A DNA stretch of 35,042 nt from Henriciella sp. (GTDB lineage: Bacteria > Pseudomonadota > Alphaproteobacteria > Caulobacterales > Hyphomonadaceae). Shown piece after piece: positions 1 through 9,189 of this stretch. Positions within the stretch are counted from its first letter, which is position 1. Every line of letters begins with the position of its first letter. Below the pieces are notes generated by a model. That model had not been told where the DNA came from. It made no database searches and worked only from the letters and a program-made list of their open reading frames with translations. The stretch spans positions 1 to 35,042 of the forward strand of contig JABSPZ010000023.1 of the NCBI GenBank assembly GCA_013213785.1, written 5' to 3'. The position numbers and the translations under genes are program-made.

Positions 1-356
1 TGGGTGAACTGATGGTCTCGCCGGTTGGTTTGTCAGCCGTCACTAAAATGGCGCCAGCGCGCGTCGTCGGTATGACGATGGGGGCCTGGTTCCTCTATTC
101 GGGTCTTTCGAATTACCTCGCGGGTGTCATCGCACGGACCACCGGGGCCGAAACCATCGGTGGTCAAATTACCAACGTCGCTGAGGCGAAGGCCAACTAT
201 GTCAGCGTCTATACCAATGTGGCTTATGTCGCGATGGGGATTGGCGTTCTGATGTTGCTGATTTCACCCATCATCAAAAGCTGGATGAGCACCGATGTCG
301 GTGCTGTGGATTCGGTTGATGACGAGTTGCAGGCGTCCGGCGAGAAGCCTGCATGA
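1..356 (+). CDS. POT/PTR2-family proton-dependent peptide transporter, C-terminal part (5' end outside window)
   Basis: Only the last ~118 codons are present; the reading frame is open to the left edge (codon phase starts at base 3), so the ATG at 12 is internal. The fragment opens with GEL-MVSPVGLSAVTKMAP, which matches the conserved GEL-x-x-SPVGLS-x-VTK-x-AP stretch near the last helices of bacterial POT (DtpT/DtpA-like) transporters. Two hydrophobic segments follow (about residues 24-42 and 70-88 of the fragment), then a charged cytoplasmic tail. Family members import di- and tripeptides by proton symport in the inner membrane. The stop overlaps the next start in an ATGA arrangement, so the two genes are probably translationally coupled. 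Substrate is inferred from family only. Confidence 0.85.
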   Translation, partial: GELMVSPVGLSAVTKMAPARVVGMTMGAWFLYSGLSNYLAGVIARTTGAETIGGQITNVAEAKANYVSVYTNVAYVAMGIGVLMLLISPIIKSWMSTDVGAVDSVDDELQASGEKPA

Positions 357-769
357 CAATAGCAGCCCGCGCCGCCAAAGTTGGAGTCATGATGATTCTG
401 ATTTTGGTGGGCGGCGGGAGTGCGAGCGCAAAGCAAATTGTCGACTCTCAGGTAAAAATCGGGCCAAAGCCAAACTACCCGATGATAGCGACTTGGCTTG
501 GATTGGAAGGTTACTGCGAAGTGAGACTTACCGTTGATGAAAACGGACTTCCATTCGCAATCACGCCCTCGTGCACCAGACCGATCTTTTGTTTTGAGGC
601 CAAGAGAGCTGTCTCAGACAACCTCTTCAAACCTAAAACCATAGACGGCGTTCCGACCGTTAGGCCGAACGTCGTTTTCCCGTTGGAGTTCTTTTTTCCA
701 GGTTCGGGCTATCACGAAGAGGAGGATCCCCGTCCATTGGAATTATGCGAGCAAAAGCCTGTGGCTTAA
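353..769 (+). CDS. Small exported TonB-C-terminal-domain protein without membrane anchor/linker
   Basis: 138 residues. A basic N-terminus and hydrophobic stretch (about 9-22) end in a signal-peptidase-like SASA|K site near residue 26. The mature part is almost wholly a TonB-type C-terminal domain (about 41-115): YPMIATWLGLEGYCEVRL, then a VDENGLP turn, CTRPIFCFEAKRAVS, and a terminal VVFPLEF strand. It lacks the Pro-rich linker and long anchor of a true TonB. The domain carries the same C-x18-C pair as the two TonBs at 24783 and 25520, plus an extra Cys in the FCFEAKRA helix. Its ATG overlaps the transporter stop by 4 nt, so co-translation with a peptide transporter is likely. Its 3' end interleaves with tldD. 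The role is unknown; a soluble periplasmic TonB-like module is inferred. Confidence 0.8.
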   Translation: MTIAARAAKVGVMMILILVGGGSASAKQIVDSQVKIGPKPNYPMIATWLGLEGYCEVRLTVDENGLPFAITPSCTRPIFCFEAKRAVSDNLFKPKTIDGVPTVRPNVVFPLEFFFPGSGYHEEEDPRPLELCEQKPVA

Positions 770-2169
770 CCTGCGCCGCCGACGGTCAGACCGCCAACCT
801 TCAGTGTCGGTTGACCAACGCCCACAGGAACGGACTGACCCGCCTTGCCGCAGGTGCCAACACCATCATCCATCGCGAAGTCATTCCCGATCATTTCAAC
901 CTGGCTGAGTGCCGTTGGGCCGTGTCCGATCAAGGTCGCATTCTTGACTGGAGCAACAACTTTTCCATTCTCGACCAGATACGCCTCTGTGCATTGGAAA
1001 ACGAAGTTCCCGGATGTGATGTCCACCTGGCCGCCGCCAAAGTCGACAGCCCAGATGCCCTTTTTGATCGATGATACGATTTCCTGAGGGTCGTCCTTAC
1101 CGCCCAGCATAACTGTATTGGTCATCCGAGGCATGATTGTCGCGTCATAAGATTCGCGGCGACCATTACCGGTCGGCGCGACCCCCATAAGGCGCGCATT
1201 CTGGCGGTCCTGCATGTAGCCCTTCAGAATGCCGTCTTCGATCAGCACGGTGCGATTCGTTGGTGTGCCCTCATCGTCTACCGAGAGAGAGCCGCGACGC
1301 GAATCGATCGTGCCGTCATCGATGACGGTGACGCCCTTTGAGGCGACTTGCTCTCCGACGCGGCCAGAATAGACGCTGGTGCCCTTGCGATTGAAGTCAC
1401 CTTCGAGCCCATGTCCCACAGCCTCGTGAAGCAATACCGCAGGCCAACCCGGCCCGAGGACGACTTCCATCTCACCCGCTGGCGCGGGGATTGATTCGAG
1501 GTTTACCTCTGCTTTTCTGAGGGCGCGCATGGCGAGGCCCTGCCAACGCTCCGCTGCGATCCACTCGTCATACGCTGCGCGGCCACCAGCTCCGGCAGAC
1601 GCCGTTTCGCGGCGACCGTTTTGTTCGAGCGTGACAGAGACGTTGAGGCGTACCAGCGGGCGGACATCATGGAATGTCTCTCCAGCAGGGCGGAGGATAT
1701 CGATTTGTTCGTGACTGCCCGCCAGCGAGACTGAAACTTGCACGACGCGCGGATCTTTCGCGCGCACCCACGCATCGATTTCAGCGAGCAAACCGGTTTT
1801 GACGGTAAAGTCAGGCGCTTCAGTTGGATCGATTGGTTTGTAGAGTTGGCGATTCGTTGGAATAGGGCCGGTATCGAGCTTGCCGCTGTAGCCGCGTTTC
1901 GCCTGGCGGGCGGTTTCAGCGGCCCGTCGAATTGCATCAATAGAGAGCTCGCCAGAATGGGCGTTACCGCTGGCCTCTCCCGCAACGACTCGCAAGCCGA
2001 AGCCCTGGCTGGTGTCGTAGGTGGCAGATTTTAGCCGGCCATCATCAAAGACGAAGCCTTCAGATCGTGAGCGCTGAACATAGATGTCGCCATCATCGGC
2101 GCCGGAAGCGGCTTCGGATAGGATCTTCGAAGCGTCTTGAGTGTCAAAAGGCAGGTCTGTGTAAGTCAT
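766..2169 (-). CDS. tldD: TldD metalloprotease
   Basis: 467 residues from the ATG at 2169, which has a GAGG Shine-Dalgarno element just upstream. A longer frame reaching 2283 would run into the upstream TPR gene and lacks support. TldD pairs with PmbA/TldE to form a zinc protease that degrades unfolded or modified peptides (microcin and CcdA processing in E. coli). The zinc helix HEAVGHGLEGD (H248, E249, H253) is intact, and the C-terminal region ends with the CGKAGQSVPVGVGQPTL segment typical of TldD. Length is normal (E. coli about 480). The partner PmbA is not in this window. It lies 59 nt downstream of a TPR gene on the same strand and converges on the TonB-like gene, with stop codons interleaved in TTAA (766-769). 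Confidence 0.95.
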   Translation of the reverse strand: MTYTDLPFDTQDASKILSEAASGADDGDIYVQRSRSEGFVFDDGRLKSATYDTSQGFGLRVVAGEASGNAHSGELSIDAIRRAAETARQAKRGYSGKLDTGPIPTNRQLYKPIDPTEAPDFTVKTGLLAEIDAWVRAKDPRVVQVSVSLAGSHEQIDILRPAGETFHDVRPLVRLNVSVTLEQNGRRETASAGAGGRAAYDEWIAAERWQGLAMRALRKAEVNLESIPAPAGEMEVVLGPGWPAVLLHEAVGHGLEGDFNRKGTSVYSGRVGEQVASKGVTVIDDGTIDSRRGSLSVDDEGTPTNRTVLIEDGILKGYMQDRQNARLMGVAPTGNGRRESYDATIMPRMTNTVMLGGKDDPQEIVSSIKKGIWAVDFGGGQVDITSGNFVFQCTEAYLVENGKVVAPVKNATLIGHGPTALSQVEMIGNDFAMDDGVGTCGKAGQSVPVGVGQPTLKVGGLTVGGAG

Positions 2170-2228
2170 GCCTCGTATTTGACGTCGCCGGAGCGCCGGA
2201 TCAAGCGCTCCGATGACAGTATTTGCGT

Positions 2229-2786
2229 TTAACCCGCGTTTTCCACGGTGAAGCGCGTGAGTTGAAGCTGAGCAGGTTCCCAACCAGGCTTGAGTTCCAG
2301 TGACTTTTGGAAGTCGTGATAAGCGCCTGGCACGTCGCCTGTGTTCTCTTTCGCAATGGCGCGGTTGTAGTACGCCGCGAACAGGTCCGCTGATTCGAGA
2401 TCAATCGCGCGGTTGAGCGGGGCAAGCGCTGATTGGAAGTCTTTGAGATAAATGTGGGCCGCGCCCTCATTCAGATAGACGGGCCCGAGATCTGGCGTCA
2501 GCTCTTTGGCTTGGGAGTAATCGGCAAGCGCTTTCTCATACAAACCTTCGCGCATCCGTAGGACGCCGCGATTCACGTAGGTTGCGGCGCGATTCGTCTT
2601 TGTCATCGCCTGTTCGCGAAGGGCGCGGGTGCAGACCTCTTCGGCGGCCCGAAAGCTCACATAGCCGTTCTTGGTCTTTTGATAACATTCGCCGCCGAGG
2701 CCTTGCCCGATGACGAAGACTTGAGCTGAAGCGGTTTGCGCGGCCAAAGCCGCCGCTGCTGCAGCAATCATGAGTTTGAGTCTCAT
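2229..2786 (-). CDS. Exported tetratricopeptide-repeat protein
   Basis: 185 residues. A clear Sec signal peptide (MRLKLM followed by an Ala-rich core, cleavage near TASA|Q at 21) is followed by a short cysteine-containing region (C34 and C52) and three TPR units at about 68-101, 102-135 and 136-169. The TPR consensus positions are seen in YVNRGVLRMREGLYEKALAD and AAYYNRAIAKENTGD. The start is supported by AGGAGA about 8 nt upstream. TPR proteins serve as protein-protein interaction scaffolds in the periplasm; no specific partner can be named. It is upstream of tldD on the same strand, and its promoter region is shared divergently with coxB. Confidence 0.85.
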   Translation of the reverse strand: MRLKLMIAAAAAALAAQTASAQVFVIGQGLGGECYQKTKNGYVSFRAAEEVCTRALREQAMTKTNRAATYVNRGVLRMREGLYEKALADYSQAKELTPDLGPVYLNEGAAHIYLKDFQSALAPLNRAIDLESADLFAAYYNRAIAKENTGDVPGAYHDFQKSLELKPGWEPAQLQLTRFTVENAG

Positions 2787-2837
2787 TTCATTTCTCCTGC
2801 ATTCGTTTTTTAACCATACACTAATTTCGCAGTTTTA

Positions 2838-2853
2838 GCGACAGAGTGCGACA
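2838..2853 (+). promoter_or_regulatory. Tandem GCGACA direct repeats upstream of coxB (candidate regulator site)
   Basis: In the 136-nt divergent intergenic region before coxB, the hexamer GCGACA occurs at 2838-2843 and again at 2848-2853, exactly 10 bp apart (one helical turn). Such phasing is common for response-regulator dimers. RegA/PrrA-type regulators of alphaproteobacterial oxidase genes favour GCG-N-C half-sites, but their sites are usually inverted, so the link is speculative. No convincing -35/-10 pair could be fixed here. Confidence 0.3.
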
Positions 2854-2922
2854 TTTTATGAACGCTGGTTGTATTGGGTAGACCTCGCGCTGTGGCGAAT
2901 ATATGGCTGCAACCAAGATTGA

Positions 2923-3885
2923 ATGGAGAGACTCTTGCGTTTCGTTCTTGCATGGATTTCTGCCGCGCTGATGACTGGATCGGCGTTTGCACAAGAATTG
3001 GTCGGGCAACCGACTCCTGGCGCCATAGGTTTTCAACCCGCGGCTACACGGATTATGGAGCGTGTGAACGACTTCCATAATTACCTTCTATGGTTCATCG
3101 TTCCAATTACGGTGTTTGTACTGGCGTTGTTGATTTGGGTCGGCGTCCGCTACAATAAGCGCGCCAATCCAGTGCCTCGCAAATTTAGCCACAACACGAC
3201 GATTGAGGTGATTTGGACAGCAGTTCCGGTCATCATTCTCGTGGCGATTGCGGGTCCGTCATTCTCGAACCTGTTCTACCAGGAGAATGAGCCAAACCTC
3301 GAAGCGATCGCGCAAAGCGGTGACCTCGATGATCCGAACATCTTCGTCGATGCGGCGAAAGAAGGTTGGATCACGGTCAAAGCTGAGGGCATGGGGAACT
3401 GGGCTTGGACTTACTACTATATGGATGAGCTCGACGCGGACGGATATCCGATTCAGTACGTGTCGAACGGCATCCACTACGGTCTGCCAACAGATCCAGA
3501 GCCGACACCAGAAAAGCCACTCTACCTGGCGACCGACTATCCAATGGTCATCCCAGTGAACCGTTATATCCGCTATCAGACCACGTCTGACCGCGTGATC
3601 CACTCTTGGACGGTTCCAGCGTTCGGCGTCAAAACAGACGCAGTACCAGGACGCCTCAACGAGGGTTGGTTCTTGGTTGAGGAAACCGGCGTTTATTACG
3701 GTCAGTGTTCAGAGCTGTGCGGTAAAAACCATGCATTCATGCCGATTGAAGTGCGCGTGGTTCCGCAGGATCAGTACGATCGCTGGATTGAAGTTATGAA
3801 AACAGGCGACGTCGATGCCGCGACTGAGCTTGTGCAAGTTATTGACCCGATTGGTGAGGCCACACGCCTCGCGTCGGTCGAGTAA
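2923..3885 (+). CDS. coxB: Cytochrome c oxidase subunit II (CuA subunit)
   Basis: 320 residues. Subunit II of the aa3 oxidase takes electrons from cytochrome c at the periplasmic CuA centre. Visible features are a signal peptide ending near AFA|Q (residue 23), two membrane segments (about 55-75 and 95-112), then the cupredoxin domain with the aromatic electron-entry stretch NWAWTYYYMDE (W162). The CuA ligands are H227, C262, E264, C266, H270 and M273 in GQCSELCGKNHAFM. It heads the cluster, 16 nt before coxA. Start choice: the ATG at 2923 has a poor ribosome site. An in-frame TTG at 2935 sits 6 nt after GGAG and would give a signal peptide starting MRFVLAW, so the true start may be 2935. Confidence 0.97.
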   Translation: MERLLRFVLAWISAALMTGSAFAQELVGQPTPGAIGFQPAATRIMERVNDFHNYLLWFIVPITVFVLALLIWVGVRYNKRANPVPRKFSHNTTIEVIWTAVPVIILVAIAGPSFSNLFYQENEPNLEAIAQSGDLDDPNIFVDAAKEGWITVKAEGMGNWAWTYYYMDELDADGYPIQYVSNGIHYGLPTDPEPTPEKPLYLATDYPMVIPVNRYIRYQTTSDRVIHSWTVPAFGVKTDAVPGRLNEGWFLVEETGVYYGQCSELCGKNHAFMPIEVRVVPQDQYDRWIEVMKTGDVDAATELVQVIDPIGEATRLASVE

Positions 3886-3898
3886 GAGAGGGATTTAG

Positions 3899-5581
<1,683 letters not shown>

Positions 5582-5607
5582 GCCAGCCCGAAACAATCTA
5601 AATCGGG

Positions 5608-5640
5608 CGGCCCTTTGCGCAAAAACAGCGCAGAGGGCCG
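5608..5640 (+). terminator. Strong hairpin between coxA and ctaB (attenuator or processing site)
   Basis: The arms at 5608-5620 and 5628-5640 form a 13-bp stem with a single G-U wobble around a 7-nt A-rich loop. Only a short TTTC follows, so complete intrinsic termination is uncertain. Partial termination or an mRNA stabiliser that lowers expression of the assembly genes relative to coxBA is more likely. Confidence 0.6.
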
Positions 5641-5670
5641 TTTCAACAGGACTGTGAAAGAAAACGTACT

Positions 5671-6630
5671 ATGTCCGTCGACATGACTGCTGAGACCACC
5701 ACACCGAAGCTCGCCACGGCGGGCGACTATGTAGAGCTCTTGAAGCCGCGCATCATGATGCTTGTCGTCTTTACGGCGCTGGCAGGCCTGGTTGCCGCTG
5801 TGGGAGTGACGGGGCAGGGGATAAATCCCATCTTGGCGACAGTCGCCATCCTGGCCGTTGCGCTAGGTTCTGGCGCGGCCGGCGCGATCAATATGTGGTA
5901 TGACGCGGACATCGATGCGATCATGACGCGGACTTCGACGCGACCTGTTCCATCTGGCCTCGTGCCGAAGGACGAGGCGTTGACCTTGGGCCTCATTATG
6001 TCAGCCGTTTCAGTGCTGTTGATGTGGATTGCCTCCAACGTCCTCGCTGCTGGGCTGCTCGCGCTTTCTATCGCCTACTATGGTTGGTTCTACACAATGG
6101 TTCTGAAGCGCCGTACCGCTCAGAACATCGTCATTGGCGGCGCAGCTGGGGCCTTCCCTCCTGTCATTGGATGGGCTGCAGTTACAGGCACGACCCCGCT
6201 GGATGCCTGGATCTTATTCGCGATCATCTTCTTTTGGACCCCGCCACACTTCTGGGCGTTGAGTCTGGTCGCCCACAAAGAGTATGAAAAAGCCGGGGTG
6301 CCGATGCTGCCGGTTACGAGCGGCACGAAAGCGACCCGCAATCAAATCCTGCTCTACACGATCGTGCTTGCACCGATTGGTCTTGCGCCTTTGGTAACAG
6401 GACTTGGTGGATGGGTTTACGGCGTCGTAGGCGCGGTTCTGACGCTTACCTTCATCTATTTCGCTGTAAAGGTTTGGCGGAGCGAAGCGGGTGAACCGGA
6501 GGCAGGTGATGCAGAGCGCAAACTTGCGATGGGCATGTTCGCCTTCTCAATCCTCTATTTGTTTGGCCTCTTTGCCGCACTCATCATCGAGCATGGTTTC
6601 GGGTTATACTTCGCCATCGGAGGACTTTGA
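5671..6630 (+). CDS. ctaB: Protohaem IX farnesyltransferase (haem O synthase)
   Basis: 319 residues. It converts haem B to haem O, the precursor of haem A used by the oxidase encoded alongside. It is a UbiA-superfamily membrane protein with the prenyl-diphosphate/Mg site N74-x3-D78-x3-D82 (NMWYDADIDAIMTRT) followed by RPVPSG. The second motif region contains MVLKRRTAQNIVIGGAAGAF. Nine hydrophobic helices are apparent. Length is typical. Its TGA shares one base with the next ATG (6628-6632), so it is translationally coupled to the CoxF-like gene. Haem A synthase (ctaA) is not present in this window. Confidence 0.96.
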   Translation: MSVDMTAETTTPKLATAGDYVELLKPRIMMLVVFTALAGLVAAVGVTGQGINPILATVAILAVALGSGAAGAINMWYDADIDAIMTRTSTRPVPSGLVPKDEALTLGLIMSAVSVLLMWIASNVLAAGLLALSIAYYGWFYTMVLKRRTAQNIVIGGAAGAFPPVIGWAAVTGTTPLDAWILFAIIFFWTPPHFWALSLVAHKEYEKAGVPMLPVTSGTKATRNQILLYTIVLAPIGLAPLVTGLGGWVYGVVGAVLTLTFIYFAVKVWRSEAGEPEAGDAERKLAMGMFAFSILYLFGLFAALIIEHGFGLYFAIGGL

Positions 6631-6932
6631 TGGTCGAGAAAACAGCTACTGTGGACGAACACGCCGTCTTGCAATTGCAAGCCCGAAAGCGTCGCAATGT
6701 CTGGCTCGCGCTGGCGCTTGTCGGTTTCGTTGTCATAGTTGGCGTATCAACAGCGATCCGTATCCAGGAGACTGATTTCTCTGGCGGCGATCGTCTCTAT
6801 TTCTCTGGCTATCTCGATGAGGCTGAGAAAGAAGCCGCCGACCGCGAGGCGGAAGCACGCTATGACGCGCTGAAAGCTGAGGAAGCTGCGCGCGCTGAAG
6901 CCGCAGTGAATGCAGAGACCGCAGATGAATAA
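6630..6932 (+). CDS. CoxF-like small membrane protein of the oxidase cluster
   Basis: 100 residues. Alphaproteobacterial oxidase clusters carry a short single-helix protein (CoxF) between ctaB and cox11. This one fits by position and by its KRRNVWLALALVGFVVIV core (helix about 23-42). Start: ATG 6630 lies six bases after GGAGG (6619-6623) and shares a base with the ctaB stop. Unlike the usual short form, it has a charged Glu/Ala-rich tail (about residues 61-100) that looks like a coiled coil and may be cytoplasmic or periplasmic. It overlaps ctaG by 8 nt. The biochemical role is unknown; oxidase assembly is inferred from context. Confidence 0.75.
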   Translation: MVEKTATVDEHAVLQLQARKRRNVWLALALVGFVVIVGVSTAIRIQETDFSGGDRLYFSGYLDEAEKEAADREAEARYDALKAEEAARAEAAVNAETADE

Positions 6933-7473
6933 TTCGAGAATCGCCATCTTCGCGACCCTCGGGGCGCTGTTCATGCTCGGCCTCGCATTCGCCTCTAAGC
7001 CGCTCTACGACACATTCTGTCGCGTGACGGGCTTTGGCGGGACGACGCAGATCGCTCAGCAAGCGCCAGATCGAATCAGCGAACGCGAAGTGACCGTTCG
7101 ATTCGATGCAAATGTCGCCAACGCACCGTTGAAGTTCAAAGCGGCGCAAACGGAGCTACCTGTTCAGCTGGGCGCGCACAGTTTGGCCTTTTATGAAGTG
7201 ACCAACACAGCTGCGAGCGATGTGAGCGTTATCGCGAGCTACAATGTGACGCCGCACAAAGCTGGGCGCTTCTTTTCCAAGCTAGAGTGCTTTTGTTTCG
7301 AGGAACGAATCATCAAAGCGGGAGAGACGAAGAAGCTTCCTGTGATCTTTTTCGTCGACCCAGCGATGGAAGATGAGCGTGGCGCAAGCGATATTCGGAC
7401 GATTACTCTTTCTTATACCTTCTTCAATACCGACGAATTCACAGGTGCGACGAAAACGGCATCACTAAACTGA
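6925..7473 (+). CDS. ctaG: Cytochrome c oxidase assembly protein CtaG/Cox11 (CuB chaperone)
   Basis: 182 residues from the ATG at 6925; an upstream ATG at 6910 lies deeper inside the previous gene. Cox11 delivers copper to the CuB site of subunit I. One N-terminal membrane helix (about 5-23) anchors a periplasmic immunoglobulin-like domain. The copper-binding CFCF motif is present (C122 and C124 in KLECFCFEERI), as is the conserved C32 in LYDTFCRVTGFGGTTQ. The ATGAATAA overlap with the upstream gene suggests translational coupling. Length is normal for the family. Confidence 0.96.
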   Translation: MNNSRIAIFATLGALFMLGLAFASKPLYDTFCRVTGFGGTTQIAQQAPDRISEREVTVRFDANVANAPLKFKAAQTELPVQLGAHSLAFYEVTNTAASDVSVIASYNVTPHKAGRFFSKLECFCFEERIIKAGETKKLPVIFFVDPAMEDERGASDIRTITLSYTFFNTDEFTGATKTASLN

Positions 7474-7550
7474 GTGGTTGCAGAATCCGCAGAGTGCAGT
7501 CTAAAAGCGCCTGAGATTGTAATAACTATTGCCACAAGGGACCCCCCGTC

Positions 7551-8417
7551 ATGGCCGAAGATGTCAAACACGACTATCACCTGGTAAACCCATCGCCTTG
7601 GCCGTTGATCGGCTCGATTGCTGTCCTCGTACTCGCGATCGGCGGCGTGACCTATATGAAGGGTCTTTTCGGAATTGAAGCAGGCCAGCTTTGGACGCTC
7701 GTCCCCGGCTTTTTGATGGTCATCTGGACCATGGCCGGTTGGTGGCGTGAAGTCGTCAAAGAGGGCCGCACTGGCGATCATACGCCCGTCGTAGAGATTG
7801 GCCTGAAATACGGCATGATCCTCTTCATCGTGTCAGAGATCATGTTCTTCGCCGCTTGGTTCTGGAGCTTCTTTGAGCTCGCTATCTTCTATCCAGCACG
7901 CGTTGGCGCAACATTCGATGCGACAAGCCCCGTTTGGGAAGGCCTGAATGCGTTTGCGCAGTGGCCACCAACTGGCGTTACAACGTTTGACCCGTTCCAC
8001 TTGCCGCTGATCAACACATTGATCCTGCTGCTGTCTGGCACCACGGTCACAGCGGCGCACCACGCGCTGCAGCAAGACAAAATGGACAATGCCAAGTTCA
8101 TGCTGATCCTCACAATTGTGCTCGGCTTCGCGTTCACTTGCTTGCAGGTATACGAATACTCAGAAGCTCAGTTCACATTTGACGGAACGCTTTACGGCTC
8201 TGCCTTCTTTATGGCGACCGGCTTCCACGGGGCGCACGTGGTTATCGGAACCATCTTCCTCGCTGTGTGTTTGTTCCGCCTGTATGCGAACAATATGACT
8301 GCTAAGAAGCATCTCGGCTTCGAGTTTGCTGCTTGGTATTGGCACTTCGTTGACGTGGTTTGGTTGTTCCTGTTTGCCTTCGTCTATGTGCTGCCGCACT
8401 TAGTGTTAGGCCATTAA
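7551..8417 (+). CDS. coxC: Cytochrome c oxidase subunit III
   Basis: 288 residues with seven membrane helices. Subunit III stabilises subunit I and supports proton uptake by the D-channel. Typical segments are HDYHLVNPSPWPL at the N-terminus, SEIMFFAAWFWSFFE in helix III, GTTVTAAHHAL, and the C-terminal AAWYWHFVDVVWLFLF. An AAGGGA element precedes the start. A gap of 77 nt separates it from ctaG; I see no clear promoter in it. A hairpin terminator follows at 8430-8460. Confidence 0.97.
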   Translation: MAEDVKHDYHLVNPSPWPLIGSIAVLVLAIGGVTYMKGLFGIEAGQLWTLVPGFLMVIWTMAGWWREVVKEGRTGDHTPVVEIGLKYGMILFIVSEIMFFAAWFWSFFELAIFYPARVGATFDATSPVWEGLNAFAQWPPTGVTTFDPFHLPLINTLILLLSGTTVTAAHHALQQDKMDNAKFMLILTIVLGFAFTCLQVYEYSEAQFTFDGTLYGSAFFMATGFHGAHVVIGTIFLAVCLFRLYANNMTAKKHLGFEFAAWYWHFVDVVWLFLFAFVYVLPHLVLGH

Positions 8418-8429
8418 CCACACTGATTT

Positions 8430-8460
8430 ACGGGCTCGCTCTTATCAGGCGGGCCCGTTT
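8430..8460 (+). terminator. Terminator hairpin after coxC
   Basis: The arms ACGGGCTCGC (8430-8439) and GCGGGCCCGT (8449-8458) pair over 10 bp with one G-U wobble and a 9-nt loop, ending in a short T run (8458-8460). The T tract is weak, so some read-through into surf1 is expected. Confidence 0.6.
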
Positions 8461-8483
8461 CACATTTACCGAAAGATTGGCGA

Positions 8484-9173
8484 ATGACGTTTCGCCCTAT
8501 GCCCATTCTGACTGCGCTCAGCCTTGTGAGCCTCGTTATTCTCGTGATGCTCGGGAATTGGCAGTATGCGCGTTATTCCGAGAAAATAGATGCGCCCGCA
8601 ATCGAGGAGCAGGTCGAAGAGCGCGTGCTTTTGCGGGTGCTCATCGACACCGCTCACCCAGGCTTCGCGCAACAAGTCTATGGCTTCGCGAATAGCGAGC
8701 CCATATGGCGCCGCTACGTGCCGGGAACGCTTGAGGCGACGGGAGAGACCGTTATCGCCATGGTCGAAGCTACAGGCGGCCCTGAGCCCGTTCCTGTGAA
8801 GCTATCAGACTTACCCGAGACCGTAACCTATGAGGGCGTCGTCTCACAGAAGGAGGCGAGCAATTCTGCCTTCTCCTTAACCGATGATCCGAGTGAGAAT
8901 ATTTGGTACAGTTTGGATCCCGCGAAGCTTGCAGAAAATCTTGGGCTCGCAGACACGCCGCGGATCGTGGAGCCCGTACAGATGACCGTCCGCAGCGCCG
9001 CAGACCAAACCCGCGCGCGAACAATGCTCAATCCTTACGCTTTTGCCAAACCCATCGATCCTTTGCCGCCCGAACGCCATTTTGGCTACGCTCTCACATG
9101 GTGGGGGATGGCCTTAGGTCTGATTGGTGTGTATGTGGCGCTGCACCGCGCACGCGGGCGTTTGAAGTTCTAG
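8484..9173 (+). CDS. surf1: SURF1-family oxidase assembly protein
   Basis: 229 residues with a membrane helix at each end (about 7-24 and 204-222) and a periplasmic domain between, the SURF1 layout. The N-terminal GNWQYARYSEK corresponds to the family G-x-WQ-x2-R-x3-K motif. The C-terminal HFGYALTWWGMALGLIGVY matches the conserved HxGYAxTWxG helix. Bacterial SURF1 proteins help insert haem a into subunit I. It lies 66 nt after coxC, beyond a weak terminator, and 16 nt before thrC, so thrC may be read from the oxidase transcript. Confidence 0.92.
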   Translation: MTFRPMPILTALSLVSLVILVMLGNWQYARYSEKIDAPAIEEQVEERVLLRVLIDTAHPGFAQQVYGFANSEPIWRRYVPGTLEATGETVIAMVEATGGPEPVPVKLSDLPETVTYEGVVSQKEASNSAFSLTDDPSENIWYSLDPAKLAENLGLADTPRIVEPVQMTVRSAADQTRARTMLNPYAFAKPIDPLPPERHFGYALTWWGMALGLIGVYVALHRARGRLKF

Positions 9174-9189
9174 TAAAGGCCAACATGCT

